From Halalkalibacter wakoensis JCM 9140 (GTDB lineage: Bacteria > Bacillota > Bacilli > Bacillales > Bacillaceae_D): 53,015 nucleotides of DNA. How positions within the stretch are numbered: position 1 is the stretch's first letter; each line of letters starts with the position of its first letter. Positions 1-8,566 of this stretch are shown here, one piece after another. A model generated the notes under the pieces. It ran no database searches and was not told the origin of the DNA. It saw only the letters and a program-made list of their open reading frames with translations. The stretch lies in NCBI RefSeq assembly GCF_000513095.1, contig NZ_BAUT01000022.1, forward strand, positions 1 through 53,015, given 5' to 3'. The position numbers and the translations under genes are program-made.

Positions 1-62
1 TCTCGACCCTACCTCTATTTTCCGCAGGAGTCGAGTGGCTTCCGCTCCATTACACTATGAGA
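1..62 (-). repeat. Partial copy of dispersed repeat family A
   Basis: Read on the minus strand, this stretch has the left arm of a dispersed repeat: GGAGCGGAAGCCACTCG, then GACTCCTGCGG and an AAATAGAGGTAG stretch. The same words recur at 23008-23060 and, diverged, at 32523-32570. The copy is cut by the window edge, so its right arm is not seen. It has no coding content. Similar GC-rich palindromic elements occur between genes in many Bacillaceae, as far as I recall; I know no firm family name. Confidence 0.75.
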
Positions 63-149
63 AAAACTCTTTTGTTACAGCAAAGATCTATAAAAAAGTG
101 AGTCTGTTGTTAAGGCATAGATCCACATCTTTTTACTACTCTGTTTTCG

Positions 150-375
150 CTAATTTGTTGTTTTATTGGTTTTGTGCTCTTCCATGTTCGTTCCATTGCG
201 CAGCTTGATAAAAAGCTGATTTTAGCAGGGGAATGACACGTAGACGGCAGCCGAGGAGGCTCACCGGGCACCCGCGGAAAGCGGAGTGTCATTCCCCTGC
301 GGCAGTTAGGCACTTTTTCAACTGGTCTCCCTCTATTTCCCACTGCAGTCAAGTGACTTCCGCGCAGTTTCAACA
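150..375 (-). repeat. Composite repeat: family A arms flanking a family B element
   Basis: On the minus strand, 375-320 is a family A left arm (GCGGAAGTCACTTGACT and a GAAATAGAGGGA tail). Then comes a family B element with perfect 15-bp terminal inverted repeats at 225-239 and 286-300. Then 200-150 is the family A right end (AATGGAACGAACAT, GGAAGAGCAC, ACCAATAAAAC), which matches 23096-23138. The family A right stem arm that should pair with GTCACTTG is missing. The arrangement looks like a family B insertion or recombination within family A. A minus-strand reading frame across this region is a product of the GC-rich repeat and is not called as a gene. Confidence 0.7.
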
Positions 376-476
376 GCTAGCGCCGAATTCGTGATAAAAT
401 ATAAAGAGAACAATTTATTTAGAGACCATTGTTCTTGACTAATTTTTTTAGTGCTATTAACGGAGGAATACGATAG
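376..476. promoter_or_regulatory. Leader of the small membrane gene, with inverted repeat
   Basis: An 8-bp inverted repeat, AGAACAAT at 407-414 and ATTGTTCT at 428-435, lies upstream of the gene at 477 and is followed closely by a run of seven T. It could be a terminator for a gene left of the window or a regulatory site. TTGACT at about 434-439 could be a -35 box, but the nearest -10-like TATTAA is spaced too short (about 14). No confident promoter is called. Confidence 0.3.
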
Positions 477-764
477 ATGATTATTATTCTACTATTTTTG
501 ATTCTATTTACTGGAGGCCTTTTTATTACTTTCTTTCAAAAGGCACTGTTTTGGAAAAAACAACCTAGGATTGATCAATTGTGGAGTGAGTTAGCTGAAG
601 AGGATTGGTATAAAGAGCTAATTCAAGATCCAAGACAGAAAGAGTGGATAGCTTCAGATAAAGAAAACGGATTATTAAGAGATCCTTACTTTTGCAGGAA
701 AATTATAGATGAAGAGATTCACCGTGAAGTTTTTATTAATTATATCGTAGGAAAGACAAAGTAG
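477..764 (+). CDS. Small membrane-anchored protein of unknown function
   Basis: A 95-residue protein that I do not recognise. Residues 1-23 form one very hydrophobic segment (MIIILLFLILFTGG...), a signal anchor or single transmembrane helix. The rest is a charged soluble part rich in Glu, Lys and Trp. The ATG is preceded by ACGGAGGAATACGATAG, a good ribosome binding site, and the gene ends just before a clear intrinsic terminator at 808-835, so it looks like a real monocistronic gene. Repeats lie on its left and the SulP gene on its right. No function can be inferred from sequence alone. Confidence 0.7.
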   Translation: MIIILLFLILFTGGLFITFFQKALFWKKQPRIDQLWSELAEEDWYKELIQDPRQKEWIASDKENGLLRDPYFCRKIIDEEIHREVFINYIVGKTK

Positions 765-807
765 TTTAAAATAGATACCATTTAACGGAATTATATATAA
801 GAGAAGA

Positions 808-835
808 GACTTGGTTTAGAACCAAGCTTTTTTTG
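808..835 (+). terminator. Intrinsic terminator
   Basis: CTTGGTT at 810-816 pairs with AACCAAG at 820-826 around a 3-nt loop, followed by CTTTTTTT. It ends the transcript of the small gene at 477. Confidence 0.85.
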
Positions 836-1096
836 TTGTTATATCTAAACATTCATTTAATTATGTTTAATGCAACATTTATTTTGGGCGATTTTATGAC
901 AGTTTTATTGGAAGGAGAGAATAAATAAGATATCGGAAGAAAATTAAAGAAAAACAACTATGATGAACGCTTACATAGGAGTTTGAAAAATCATGTGATG
1001 GTGGTAAGATACAGGTTGTTAACAACGGACCCCGACTTTTGTGAGAGTCAAAAGTCGAACAAAAAACTAACAATTAAATAGGAAAGAGGTGTTAGA
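836..1096 (+). promoter_or_regulatory. SulP promoter and structured 5' leader
   Basis: A sigma-A-like promoter TTGAAA (982-987), 16 nt, TAAGAT (1004-1009) predicts a start near 1016 and a leader of about 80 nt. The leader contains a perfect 9-bp hairpin, CGACTTTTG at 1033-1041 with CAAAAGTCG at 1049-1057. It is followed by an A-rich rather than U-rich stretch, so it is not a terminator. It does not match a riboswitch class I know. 836-980 holds no gene that I can support. Confidence 0.4.
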
Positions 1097-2560
1097 TTGA
1101 ACATTCAATCTATTAAACAAGAATGGTTTGGGAATGTAAGAGGCGATGTAATGGCCGGCCTTGTCGTTGCTCTTGCACTGATCCCTGAAGCGATTGCCTT
1201 CTCCATCATAGCAGGTGTTGACCCGATGGTAGGGCTTTACGCTTCATTTTGTATTGCCGTCGTCATTGCTTTTGTTGGAGGACGTCCAGGGATGATTTCC
1301 GCTGCAACTGGAGCTATGGCATTGCTAATGGTGACATTAGTTGCTGAGCATGGCCTTCAGTATTTACTTGCTGCTACGATACTGACTGGTATTTTGCAGA
1401 TCTTATTTGGCGTTTTTAAGCTTGCACGAATTATGAAATTCGTTCCTCGTTCAGTTATGGTCGGATTCGTTAATGCATTAGCCATTTTAATTTTCATGGC
1501 TCAGTTAGAGCAATTTGTTGACGCTACTTGGTTAATGTATGTTCTAGTTGCCGCAACGTTAGTGATTATTTATGGTTTGCCGAGAATTACGAAAGCTGTA
1601 CCTTCTGCTCTAGCAGCGATTGTACTGATCACAGCAGTAGTTATTTTTGCTGGATTTGATAATCTTCGTACAGTTGGTGATATGGGGAATTTAACTCAAG
1701 CACTACCTATGTTCTTAATTCCACAAATTCCATTAAATTTAGAAACATTAATGATTATTTTTCCATATTCTCTTGCTTTGGCAATCGTCGGTATTCTTGA
1801 ATCACTTCTAACGGCAAATATCGTTGATGATATGACAGATACAGAAAGTGATAAAAATAAGGAAAGCCGTGGACAAGGAATTGCCAATATCGTATCAGGC
1901 TTCTTTGGTGGTATGGCAGGTTGTGCGATGATTGGACAATCGGTTATTAATGTGAAATCTGGAGGTAGAGGTCGTCTATCGGCTTTAGTTGCTGGTGTAT
2001 TCCTTATGTTCTTAATCTTAATCCTTGGTGGTCTAGTTGTTCAAATTCCAATGGCTGCACTTGTAGGGGTTATGTTCATGGTCTCATTTAGTACATTTGA
2101 CTGGGGTTCTGTACGGAACATTCATAAAGTACCACGTACAGATGCAATTGTTATGATCGTAACAGTTGGAACAGTTGTTATCACTCATAACTTAGCTTAT
2201 GGAGTATTTGCTGGTGTTTTATTAAGTGCCATCTTCTTTGCTGCAAAAATCTCTAAAGTTCATATTGAGAAAAACTATGTAAATCATTTAGATAAACAGA
2301 TTTATAAAGTTCAAGGTCAGATTTTCTTCGCTTCTGTAACTGATTTTGTGAATAAGTTTGATTATAAGCAAGATGTAAAAGCAGTTGAAATTGATCTAAC
2401 AAATGCTCATTTATGGGATGACTCAGCTATAGGTGCCCTTGATAAGATTGAAGGGAAATTCGAACAAAATGGCATAAAAGTTGAATACGTAGGATTAAAT
2501 GCTGAAAGCGAAAAATTAAAAGATAAAATTGGTGGCTTATCTAAGGCATCAGGGCATTAA
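1097..2560 (+). CDS. SulP family anion transporter with C-terminal STAS domain
   Basis: A 487-residue integral membrane transporter of the SulP family. Residues about 15-385 carry the repeated hydrophobic helices, including the conserved early block [17 protein letters not shown]. Residues about 395-480 form a STAS domain ([20 protein letters not shown]). SulP proteins move sulfate, bicarbonate or other anions, and the substrate cannot be read from the sequence. The TTG start is chosen because GGAAAGAGGTG lies 6-7 nt upstream and no ATG fits better. It is a single-gene unit behind the promoter at 982-1009, and a universal stress protein follows. A bicarbonate role is plausible in an alkaliphile but is inference. 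Confidence 0.93.
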   Translation: MNIQSIKQEWFGNVRGDVMAGLVVALALIPEAIAFSIIAGVDPMVGLYASFCIAVVIAFVGGRPGMISAATGAMALLMVTLVAEHGLQYLLAATILTGILQILFGVFKLARIMKFVPRSVMVGFVNALAILIFMAQLEQFVDATWLMYVLVAATLVIIYGLPRITKAVPSALAAIVLITAVVIFAGFDNLRTVGDMGNLTQALPMFLIPQIPLNLETLMIIFPYSLALAIVGILESLLTANIVDDMTDTESDKNKESRGQGIANIVSGFFGGMAGCAMIGQSVINVKSGGRGRLSALVAGVFLMFLILILGGLVVQIPMAALVGVMFMVSFSTFDWGSVRNIHKVPRTDAIVMIVTVGTVVITHNLAYGVFAGVLLSAIFFAAKISKVHIEKNYVNHLDKQIYKVQGQIFFASVTDFVNKFDYKQDVKAVEIDLTNAHLWDDSAIGALDKIEGKFEQNGIKVEYVGLNAESEKLKDKIGGLSKASGH

Positions 2561-2563
2561 TAC

Positions 2564-2602
2564 AAAAGAGTCAAAGGTGAATACCTTTGTCTCTTTTTTT
2601 TA
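2564..2602 (+). terminator. Intrinsic terminator of the SulP gene
   Basis: AAAAGAG/CTCTTTT and AAAGGT/ACCTTT pair with a short loop at 2579-2582 and run into eight or more T. It is placed four nucleotides after the SulP stop codon. Confidence 0.9.
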
Positions 2603-2698
2603 GATAGCGATAATGTATAACTGTATTTACAATTCAGTTTGATTTGATTAGGATTAGGGTATATTCGAGTTAGTAATTCATACAGAGGGGGACCTAAC

Positions 2699-3115
2699 AT
2701 GTTTAAAAGTATTTTACTAGCTTCAGATGGATCAGAACATTCCTATCGTGCAGCAGAAAAAGCTGCCGAATTAGCGAAGATACATAATGGAAAAGTGACA
2801 GTTGTTTATTCTATAGACGGCTCAACTTCAAAGGCTGACGTTTTAACAAATAATAGTAAGTTCGAAATTGAAAGAAAACGAAAAGAAAAGCTAGCCCCTA
2901 TTATTGAAATCTTCACGAAAGAAGGCATTAACCATAGCCTGAATATTATCCAAGGTGAACCAGGACCAACAATTGTGAAATTTGCAAATGAAGGTGACTA
3001 TGATTGCGTTGTAATAGGCTCTCGTGGATTGAATAAATTGCAAACAATGGTGTTAGGCAGTGTGAGTCACAAAGTTGCGAAGCGAGTAGAAGTGCCAGTG
3101 CTAATTGTGAAGTAA
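2699..3115 (+). CDS. Universal stress protein, UspA family
   Basis: A 138-residue single-domain Usp protein. It starts FKSILLASDGSEHSYRAAEKA and ends with the ATP-binding signature GSRGLNKLQTMVLGSVSHKV followed by a VPVLIVK strand, so the G-2x-G-9x-G-S/T nucleotide-binding motif is intact. That suggests the ATP-binding class of Usp. The ATG follows GAGGGGGACCTAAC. It has its own intergenic leader after the SulP terminator and its own terminator, so it is probably transcribed alone. Usp proteins are often encoded beside transporters and may modulate them; a functional link to SulP here is inference. Confidence 0.93.
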   Translation: MFKSILLASDGSEHSYRAAEKAAELAKIHNGKVTVVYSIDGSTSKADVLTNNSKFEIERKRKEKLAPIIEIFTKEGINHSLNIIQGEPGPTIVKFANEGDYDCVVIGSRGLNKLQTMVLGSVSHKVAKRVEVPVLIVK

Positions 3116-3134
3116 CAAAAAAATATTAAATAAA

Positions 3135-3172
3135 AAACTTTTAATGCCCTATTTGCATTAGAAGTTTTTTTT
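3135..3172 (+). terminator. Intrinsic terminator of the usp gene
   Basis: AAACTTTTAATGC pairs with GCATTAGAAGTTT (one G-U pair) around CCTATTT, followed by a T run. Confidence 0.85.
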
Positions 3173-3504
3173 ATTAGAGAAGACCATGTAAGTACTCCAC
3201 TACATACTTCTTTTCAGCAGAAGCAAAAAAGAACGTCTTTTTTCTCATCCAATTTATTTTTCATATTGAATTATAAAATCTTTGATACGAAGAGAATGGA
3301 CTGAACAAATTACCAGCCAATTCCCCGTAAGATAATGTTATTTGCCATGAAAATGACGAAAACTGTTATTTAGTACTTGCTCTTTTACAAAACATTTACA
3401 TTACAACCATACCTCCTTAACATTCCTCTACTATACTAGCAATTGTAAGAGAGGTAGACAGCCCTCGACAAATTACTCGTAGATAAAAAAGGGAGGACAA
3501 TGAA
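3173..3504 (+). promoter_or_regulatory. pst operon promoter with Pho-box-like repeats
   Basis: TTTACA at 3384-3389 and TTTACA at 3395-3400 are spaced exactly 11 bp. A third in-register TTAACA sits at 3417-3422, 33 bp from the first. This is the PhoP box layout known from Bacillus (TTAACA-like hexamers with 5-bp spacers), with one degenerate position between. A -10-like TATACT follows at 3432-3437, as in PhoP-activated promoters where the box replaces the -35. The upstream part, 3173-3380, holds no gene I can support. Confidence 0.65.
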
Positions 3505-4515
3505 GTGAAGAAGCTTTTATTGTTTGTAGTCATGTTAGCATTTATGATCGTAGCCGCAGCCTGCGGAAGTGGAAATGAGGAAGCAACAACGGAAACAAAT
3601 GAACAAACAGCTTCAGATCAGACAGAAGCAACAGAAGATGAGACAGAAGAAGATGCAACATCTGATTTAAGTGGAAGTGTTGTTGTTGATGGTTCTGGTA
3701 CGGTGTATCCTTTAATGTCTGTTATTGCAGAAGAGTATATGTATACGGAGCAAGAGAATGTCTCTGTAGAAGTGAGTCGTGCTGGAACAAGTGCTGGGTT
3801 TGGTCGATTCTTAGTTGAAAATGGAACAGATTTCAACAATGCATCTCGTCAAATTAAAGACGAAGAGACTGCGGAAGCTGATGCAGCTGGTTTTGAAGTA
3901 ATGGAAATGAAAGTAGCGTTAGATGGATTAACATTCGTTATTAATAAAGAAAATGATTGGGCAACTGATTTAACTAAAGAAGAATTGATTTCTATTTTCC
4001 ATCACGATGGTGGAGTAACAAAATGGTCTGACATTCGTCCGGAATTCCCAGATGAGGAAATTAAACCAATGGGTCCAAATGAAAACCACGGTACTTATGA
4101 GTTTTTCTATGAAAAAATTCTTGATAAAGAAGATTTAGTAGATCATGTAAATTTGCAGCAAGAATACTCAACGCTAGTTAACTTAGTATCTGAAGATGTA
4201 AATGGAATTGCTTTCTTCGGATTTGGTTATTACGTAAACAATCAAGATAAATTACAAGCTGTAAACGTTGATTTTGGTAATGGTCCAGTAGAACCAAGCC
4301 TTGAAACAATCGGTGAAGATGCGCAGTACGCACCATTTACTCGTCCAGTGTTCACATATTTAAATGTAGACAATGCAAAAGCGAAACCTGAGGTATTAGA
4401 TTTTGCCTTATTCGTAGCAAATAATGTTAATGAATTTGCTGGTGAAACTGGATTTGCACCACTTCCAGAAGAAGAAGTTCAAGCATATGTCGATGCTTTA
4501 GAAGGATTAAAATAA
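3505..4515 (+). CDS. pstS: Phosphate-binding lipoprotein PstS
   Basis: A 336-residue high-affinity phosphate-binding protein for the Pst ABC transporter. Residues 1-20 are a lipoprotein signal (MKKLLLFVV... VAAAC), with Cys20 as the lipidation site. An acidic Thr/Glu-rich linker runs to about residue 55. The periplasmic-binding fold then opens with SGSVVVDGSGTVYPLM, whose Ser/Thr-rich loop binds phosphate in this family. The GTG start is used because GGGAGG lies 8 nt upstream; the overlapping ATG at 3500 meets a stop two codons later. It is the first gene of pstSCAB-phoU. The very acidic mature N-terminus fits an alkaliphile or halotolerant host. Confidence 0.95.
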   Translation: MKKLLLFVVMLAFMIVAAACGSGNEEATTETNEQTASDQTEATEDETEEDATSDLSGSVVVDGSGTVYPLMSVIAEEYMYTEQENVSVEVSRAGTSAGFGRFLVENGTDFNNASRQIKDEETAEADAAGFEVMEMKVALDGLTFVINKENDWATDLTKEELISIFHHDGGVTKWSDIRPEFPDEEIKPMGPNENHGTYEFFYEKILDKEDLVDHVNLQQEYSTLVNLVSEDVNGIAFFGFGYYVNNQDKLQAVNVDFGNGPVEPSLETIGEDAQYAPFTRPVFTYLNVDNAKAKPEVLDFALFVANNVNEFAGETGFAPLPEEEVQAYVDALEGLK

Positions 4516-4527
4516 TCATGTTACTTG

Positions 4528-4555
4528 GAGGATGAGGGTATTTCTTCTCATCCTC
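4528..4555 (+). other. Intercistronic hairpin between pstS and pstC
   Basis: GAGGATGAG (4528-4536) pairs perfectly with CTCATCCTC (4547-4555) around a 10-nt loop. No long T run follows. Such hairpins after the binding-protein gene often stabilise its mRNA or cut read-through, giving more PstS than permease. The role here is inferred. Confidence 0.6.
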
Positions 4556-4595
4556 TCATTCATCTTTTATTTGGTCTAAAAAAGGGGTGCAAGTG

Positions 4596-5552
4596 ATGGA
4601 AGCAAACAGCGCTATAAAAGAGGGGAACGCTGTTAACGTTCGAGAAATGATTGAAGAGAAGAAAAGCAAGAGAAGCATGACAAATGTTATTGAGTTAATT
4701 ATGCCAAAAGTGTTGTTAGCCATTGCGACAATATCAATTTTAACGACAATCGGAATTCTTTTTACATTATTATCGGAAACAATAGAATTTTTTAGTCGAG
4801 TACCATTTCTTGATTTCTTTACGGGAACGGTGCTGAGACCTTTAAGCCAAAATCCGGAGTTTGGAGTTCTACCTTTATTAACAGGAACCATTATTTCATC
4901 TGTTATTGCGATGTTTGTTGCGGTACCAATTGGATTAATGACTGCTATTTATCTAAGTGAATATGCATCAGATAAAATTAGAAGATTATTAAAGCCAATG
5001 CTTGAGATTCTTGCTGGGATTCCTACAATTGTCTATGGATTTTTTGCTTTTACATTTGTGACTCCAATCCTTAGAGAATTGATTCCAGGGCTTCAAGCTA
5101 CGAATATTTTAAGTCCAGGGATTGTAATGGGCATTATGATTATCCCAATGGTTGCTTCCTTATCTGAGGATGCGATGAGTTCTGTTCCTAACTCAATGCG
5201 TGAAGGAGCATTAGCATTAGGATCAACAAAATTAGAAGTAACAAAAAAAGTCATTATTCCGGCAGCGATGTCTGGAATTGTTGCTTCATTCGTTCTTGGA
5301 ATTTCTCGTGCAATCGGAGAAACGATGATTGTCACGATCGCAAGTGGAAGTTCCAAAAACTTCACTTTTGACATTACACAATCTATGCAAACGATGACTG
5401 CGTACATTGTTGAAGTATCTAGTGGGGATGCCCCATCTGGATCGACTATATATTACAGCCTATATGCCGTAGCTATGACTTTGTTTGTGTTCACATTTTT
5501 AATGAATTTACTTGCTAGATATATTTCTCGTAAGTTTAGGGAGGAATATTAA
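4596..5552 (+). CDS. pstC: Phosphate ABC transporter permease PstC
   Basis: A multi-pass inner-membrane permease of the PstC family, 318 residues from the chosen start. Six hydrophobic segments are visible between about residue 45 and the C-terminus. The cytoplasmic coupling (EAA) loop lies in the LSEDAMSSVPNSMREGALALG region, about residues 190-215. An in-frame GTG at 4587 would add three residues, but it overlaps the AAAGGGG that best serves as ribosome binding site, so the ATG at 4596 is preferred. It lies between pstS and pstA and forms the membrane channel with PstA. Confidence 0.94.
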   Translation: MEANSAIKEGNAVNVREMIEEKKSKRSMTNVIELIMPKVLLAIATISILTTIGILFTLLSETIEFFSRVPFLDFFTGTVLRPLSQNPEFGVLPLLTGTIISSVIAMFVAVPIGLMTAIYLSEYASDKIRRLLKPMLEILAGIPTIVYGFFAFTFVTPILRELIPGLQATNILSPGIVMGIMIIPMVASLSEDAMSSVPNSMREGALALGSTKLEVTKKVIIPAAMSGIVASFVLGISRAIGETMIVTIASGSSKNFTFDITQSMQTMTAYIVEVSSGDAPSGSTIYYSLYAVAMTLFVFTFLMNLLARYISRKFREEY

Positions 5553-5554
5553 TC

Positions 5555-6439
5555 ATGAAGTATGTAGATGCCGCTGTTGTTCAAAAGAAAATGAATTCAC
5601 GATTAGCAACGAATTCAATTGCCAAAACGATTTTCCTTCTTTCAACGATGTTTGGACTCATTGTTCTAGCTGTGCTTATTTTTAGAGTTTTGTCAGAAGG
5701 AATCACATGGATTAATATCGACTTCTTAACAGGTCGCTTGTCTACACACGCTGACCGTGCAGGAATTATGGGGGCTATTTTAGGAACGTTGTGGTTAATG
5801 GTTGTCGTTGCACCGGTTACGATGCTAATTGGAGTCGGAACAGCAATCTATCTAGAATGTTACGCCAAAAGAGGTCGTATACACTCTTTTATCCAGACGA
5901 ATATATCCAATTTAGCTGGTGTTCCATCGATTGTGTTTGGAATTTTAGGATTGACGATTTTTGTTCGAGCCTTAGATTTAGGAAATATTATTTTAGCTGG
6001 TGGATTGACAATGGCGCTTTTAGTGTTGCCAATAGTTGTCGTTGCAAGTCAAGAAGCCATTCGAGCGGTTCCTGCTCAATTGAGTGAAGCTTCTTATGGA
6101 ATGGGGGCAACAAAGTGGCAAACAATTAAAAACATTATTTTGCCAGCTGCATTACCTGGGATTTTAACGGGCGCTATTCTTTCATTATCAAGAGCGATTG
6201 GGGAAACAGCCCCACTTGTTGTAATCGGAATTCCAGCATTACTCATTCCTTTCCCAGGAGGAATTATGGATCGATTCACGGTGTTACCTATGCAAATTTA
6301 TTACTGGACACTAGATTCATCACTTGTTGCTGAGTATGCTAACTTAGCAGCTGCAACCATTGTTGTATTACTTGTCGTTCTATTTTTACTTAATTCCATT
6401 GCAATCGTAATCCGTAATAAATTTCAGCAAAGATATTAA
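5555..6439 (+). CDS. pstA: Phosphate ABC transporter permease PstA
   Basis: A 294-residue permease and partner of PstC. It has an N-terminal membrane segment at about 22-45, a long extracytoplasmic loop (WINIDFLTGRLSTHADRAGIMG, in part) typical of PstA, and five further helices. The EAA-type coupling loop is SQEAIRAVPAQLSEASYGMG. The start follows GGAGGAATATTAATC and lies only 2 nt after the pstC stop, indicating tight translational coupling. The length is normal for the family. Confidence 0.95.
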   Translation: MKYVDAAVVQKKMNSRLATNSIAKTIFLLSTMFGLIVLAVLIFRVLSEGITWINIDFLTGRLSTHADRAGIMGAILGTLWLMVVVAPVTMLIGVGTAIYLECYAKRGRIHSFIQTNISNLAGVPSIVFGILGLTIFVRALDLGNIILAGGLTMALLVLPIVVVASQEAIRAVPAQLSEASYGMGATKWQTIKNIILPAALPGILTGAILSLSRAIGETAPLVVIGIPALLIPFPGGIMDRFTVLPMQIYYWTLDSSLVAEYANLAAATIVVLLVVLFLLNSIAIVIRNKFQQRY

Positions 6440-6458
6440 TGTTTAGGGGGAAAAAATA

Positions 6459-7286
6459 ATGGCTTTGTCACAAAAGGTGAATATCGCGTATAACGAAAAA
6501 GGTGGCCCGCTTCTTGATGTTAATACAGATAAAAAAATAGTGTACAATACGAAAGATTTAAATTTATGGTATGGCAAAGATCATGCTTTAAAAAATATTA
6601 ATCTTGCGGTATATGAAAGAGAAGTCACGGCTATTATTGGGCCATCTGGTTGTGGGAAATCCACTTATATTAAAACACTAAATCGCATGGTTCAACTTGT
6701 TCCAACTGTTCGAATTTCAGGAGATATTTCTTACCGTGGAAAAAGCATTCTAGACAAGTCTTATAAGGTGGAAGATTTACGAACTCGCGTTGGGATGGTT
6801 TTTCAAAAACCAAATCCATTTCCTAAGTCAATCTATGATAATGTGGCTTATGGCCCGAGAATACATGGTATTAAAAACAGGAAAATACTAGACCAAATTG
6901 TTGAAAAGAGTTTACGCGGTGCTGCTATTTGGGATGAAGTGAAGGATCGTCTAAATGAAAATGCATATGGATTGTCCGGGGGGCAACAACAGCGTCTTTG
7001 CATTGCTCGCTGCTTAGCTATTGAGCCTGATGTCATTTTAATGGATGAACCAACGTCTGCTCTTGATCCTAAATCTACTTTAAAAGTAGAAGAGTTGATT
7101 CATGAGTTAAAGAAAGAATATTCGATTATTATTGTAACTCACAATATGCAACAAGCGGCACGTATTTCCGATAAAACAGCCTTTTTCCTTAACGGAGAAG
7201 TGGTTGAATATGATGAAACAGACGTTATTTTCTCTAATCCATCTGATAAGCGTACAGAAGATTATATTACAGGAAGATTTGGATAA
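6459..7286 (+). CDS. pstB: Phosphate ABC transporter ATPase PstB
   Basis: A 275-residue ATPase that powers PstSCA. Walker A is GPSGCGKST (about residues 64-72), the Q-loop is [17 protein letters not shown] (the PNPFP form is characteristic of PstB), the signature is [14 protein letters not shown], Walker B is [13 protein letters not shown], and the H-loop is [10 protein letters not shown]. An AGGGGGAAAAAATA ribosome binding site precedes the ATG. All catalytic motifs are intact. Confidence 0.97.
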   Translation: MALSQKVNIAYNEKGGPLLDVNTDKKIVYNTKDLNLWYGKDHALKNINLAVYEREVTAIIGPSGCGKSTYIKTLNRMVQLVPTVRISGDISYRGKSILDKSYKVEDLRTRVGMVFQKPNPFPKSIYDNVAYGPRIHGIKNRKILDQIVEKSLRGAAIWDEVKDRLNENAYGLSGGQQQRLCIARCLAIEPDVILMDEPTSALDPKSTLKVEELIHELKKEYSIIIVTHNMQQAARISDKTAFFLNGEVVEYDETDVIFSNPSDKRTEDYITGRFG

Positions 7287-7299
7287 GAAGGTGTAGCCA

Positions 7300-7953
7300 G
7301 TGGCAGTTCGCGAAAGTTTCCATTCACAACTTGATTTAGTAAAACAACAGCTTTTAGATATGGGGACACGTGTAGAAGAGGTTATGGACCAGATGATCCA
7401 ATCATTTGCTTCTTCAAACACAAATAAGATGGACGAAATTATTAAAAATGATTATCTCATCAACCAACTTGAATTAAGTATGCATGACCAAGTGACGTTA
7501 TTGATTTCTAGACAACAACCTGTTGCAACAGACCTTCGAAAATTAATTGTTGCTTTAAAAGTATCAAGTGATTTGGAAAGAGTGGCGGACTTAATTGTCG
7601 ATATAGCGAAACAATCTAAACGTATGAAAGAAAATAGTCTATTAACCTTTCAAGTTAAAATTATTGCTATGTATACCATTGCACAAGAAATGCTTACTAC
7701 TTCTTTGGATGCGTTCAAACACACAGATTTGTTACAAGCTCAAAAAATTGCAGGAATGGATGATAAAGTAGATCAATTATATGGTGAACTTATTCGAGAA
7801 CTCTTTACGTTAAAGGACGCCCAGATTGAGATTGATCAAATTACACAGCTAGCTTTTATTGGTAGGTACATTGAGAGAATAGCAGATTATGCGACGAATA
7901 TTGCAGAATGGGTGATTTATGAAGTAAATGGTCGTCATTTTGATCTGAATTGA
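7300..7953 (+). CDS. phoU: Phosphate transport regulator PhoU
   Basis: A 217-residue all-helical PhoU protein with two tandem PhoU domains. The characteristic metal-binding segments appear twice, as VSSDLERVADLIVDIA (about residues 90-105) and FIGRYIERIADYATNIAEW (about 185-203). It links Pst activity to phosphate signalling and prevents excessive uptake. The GTG start lies 13 nt after pstB, behind GAAGGTG. It is the last gene of the operon, ended by the terminator at 7987-8018. Confidence 0.95.
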   Translation: MAVRESFHSQLDLVKQQLLDMGTRVEEVMDQMIQSFASSNTNKMDEIIKNDYLINQLELSMHDQVTLLISRQQPVATDLRKLIVALKVSSDLERVADLIVDIAKQSKRMKENSLLTFQVKIIAMYTIAQEMLTTSLDAFKHTDLLQAQKIAGMDDKVDQLYGELIRELFTLKDAQIEIDQITQLAFIGRYIERIADYATNIAEWVIYEVNGRHFDLN

Positions 7954-7986
7954 TCAATTATGTACCACCTTTGTTAAAAAAATAGA

Positions 7987-8018
7987 ACATCGACTAAAAC
8001 AAGTCGATGTTTTTCTTT
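7987..8018 (+). terminator. Intrinsic terminator of pstSCAB-phoU
   Basis: ACATCGACT (7987-7995) pairs with AGTCGATGT (8002-8010) around a 6-nt loop, followed by TTTTCTTT. The tail abuts the next Pho-box-like site. Confidence 0.85.
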
Positions 8019-8065
8019 ACAAAAAATTTACAATGAACACAATTGATTAATACTAATAAAATAAT
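8016..8065 (+). promoter_or_regulatory. Second Pho-box-like promoter
   Basis: TTTACA at 8016-8021 and TTTACA at 8027-8032 are again 11 bp apart, as in the pst promoter. AT-rich -10-like sequence lies downstream (TAAAAT near 8057). The site directly precedes the receiver-domain gene and follows the pst terminator, so that gene is probably separately controlled by PhoP. Confidence 0.5.
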
Positions 8066-8112
8066 TATGATAGAGGAGGGAGATACTTCTATTTTTACAG
8101 GGAGTGGATAAT

Positions 8113-8511
8113 GTGAATCCGCATGGAGAAGATAGTTCAAAGATAGCACTTGTCGAGGATGAGCCATCTCATGCTTTATTAATGAGTTATAACTTAGAAA
8201 TTAAAGGAAAACAGGTAATTTTATTTGAAAAGAGTGAGGACTTTTTAGACACTGTAAAAGATCAAACTTTTGATCTCATCATCATTAACGTGAATCTATT
8301 TAATTCGGATGGTCTTCAATTGTGTCAGCAAATCAAAAACAAAGGGATTTTAACACCTATTTTATTTGTTACCACTTCACCAAGTTTGCAAGACTGTTGT
8401 AATGGAACTAAACTAGAATACATAGTAAAACCATTTTCTATAAAAGAATTCATTCAAAAGGTTGATCATCTCTTATTAGAGCGTTTTATGGCCATAGGTG
8501 ACATCGGTTAG
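8113..8511 (+). CDS. Receiver-only (pseudo-receiver) protein lacking the phosphoacceptor Asp
   Basis: About 132 residues, a single response-regulator receiver fold with no output domain. The acidic pair is present (VEDE, residues 14-17). The switch Thr (FVTTSP, 87-88) and the conserved Lys (VKPF, K106) are also present. The phosphoacceptor position reads IIINVNLFNSDG, with Asn59 in place of the usual Asp; the codon is AAC. It therefore probably cannot be phosphorylated normally. The GTG at 8113 is preferred because GGAG lies 8 nt upstream; an in-frame GTG at 8104 overlaps that site. Location behind a Pho-box-like site suggests a role in phosphate-starvation signalling, which is inference. Confidence 0.8.
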   Translation: MNPHGEDSSKIALVEDEPSHALLMSYNLEIKGKQVILFEKSEDFLDTVKDQTFDLIIINVNLFNSDGLQLCQQIKNKGILTPILFVTTSPSLQDCCNGTKLEYIVKPFSIKEFIQKVDHLLLERFMAIGDIG

Positions 8512-8566
8512 GATTGATTCACAAAAAATAAGGGCTCATAAGCGTTCGTTTTTTTAAAGAAACATG

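Noticed and set aside
110-373. An 87-codon minus-strand frame in the left repeat region
   Set aside because: It runs through repeat families A and B, has a repeat-derived Arg/Pro-rich sequence, and has no ribosome binding site.
1033-1057. Possible riboswitch terminator upstream of the SulP gene
   Set aside because: The hairpin is followed by A-rich rather than U-rich sequence and matches no riboswitch consensus that I know, so it is listed only as a leader hairpin.
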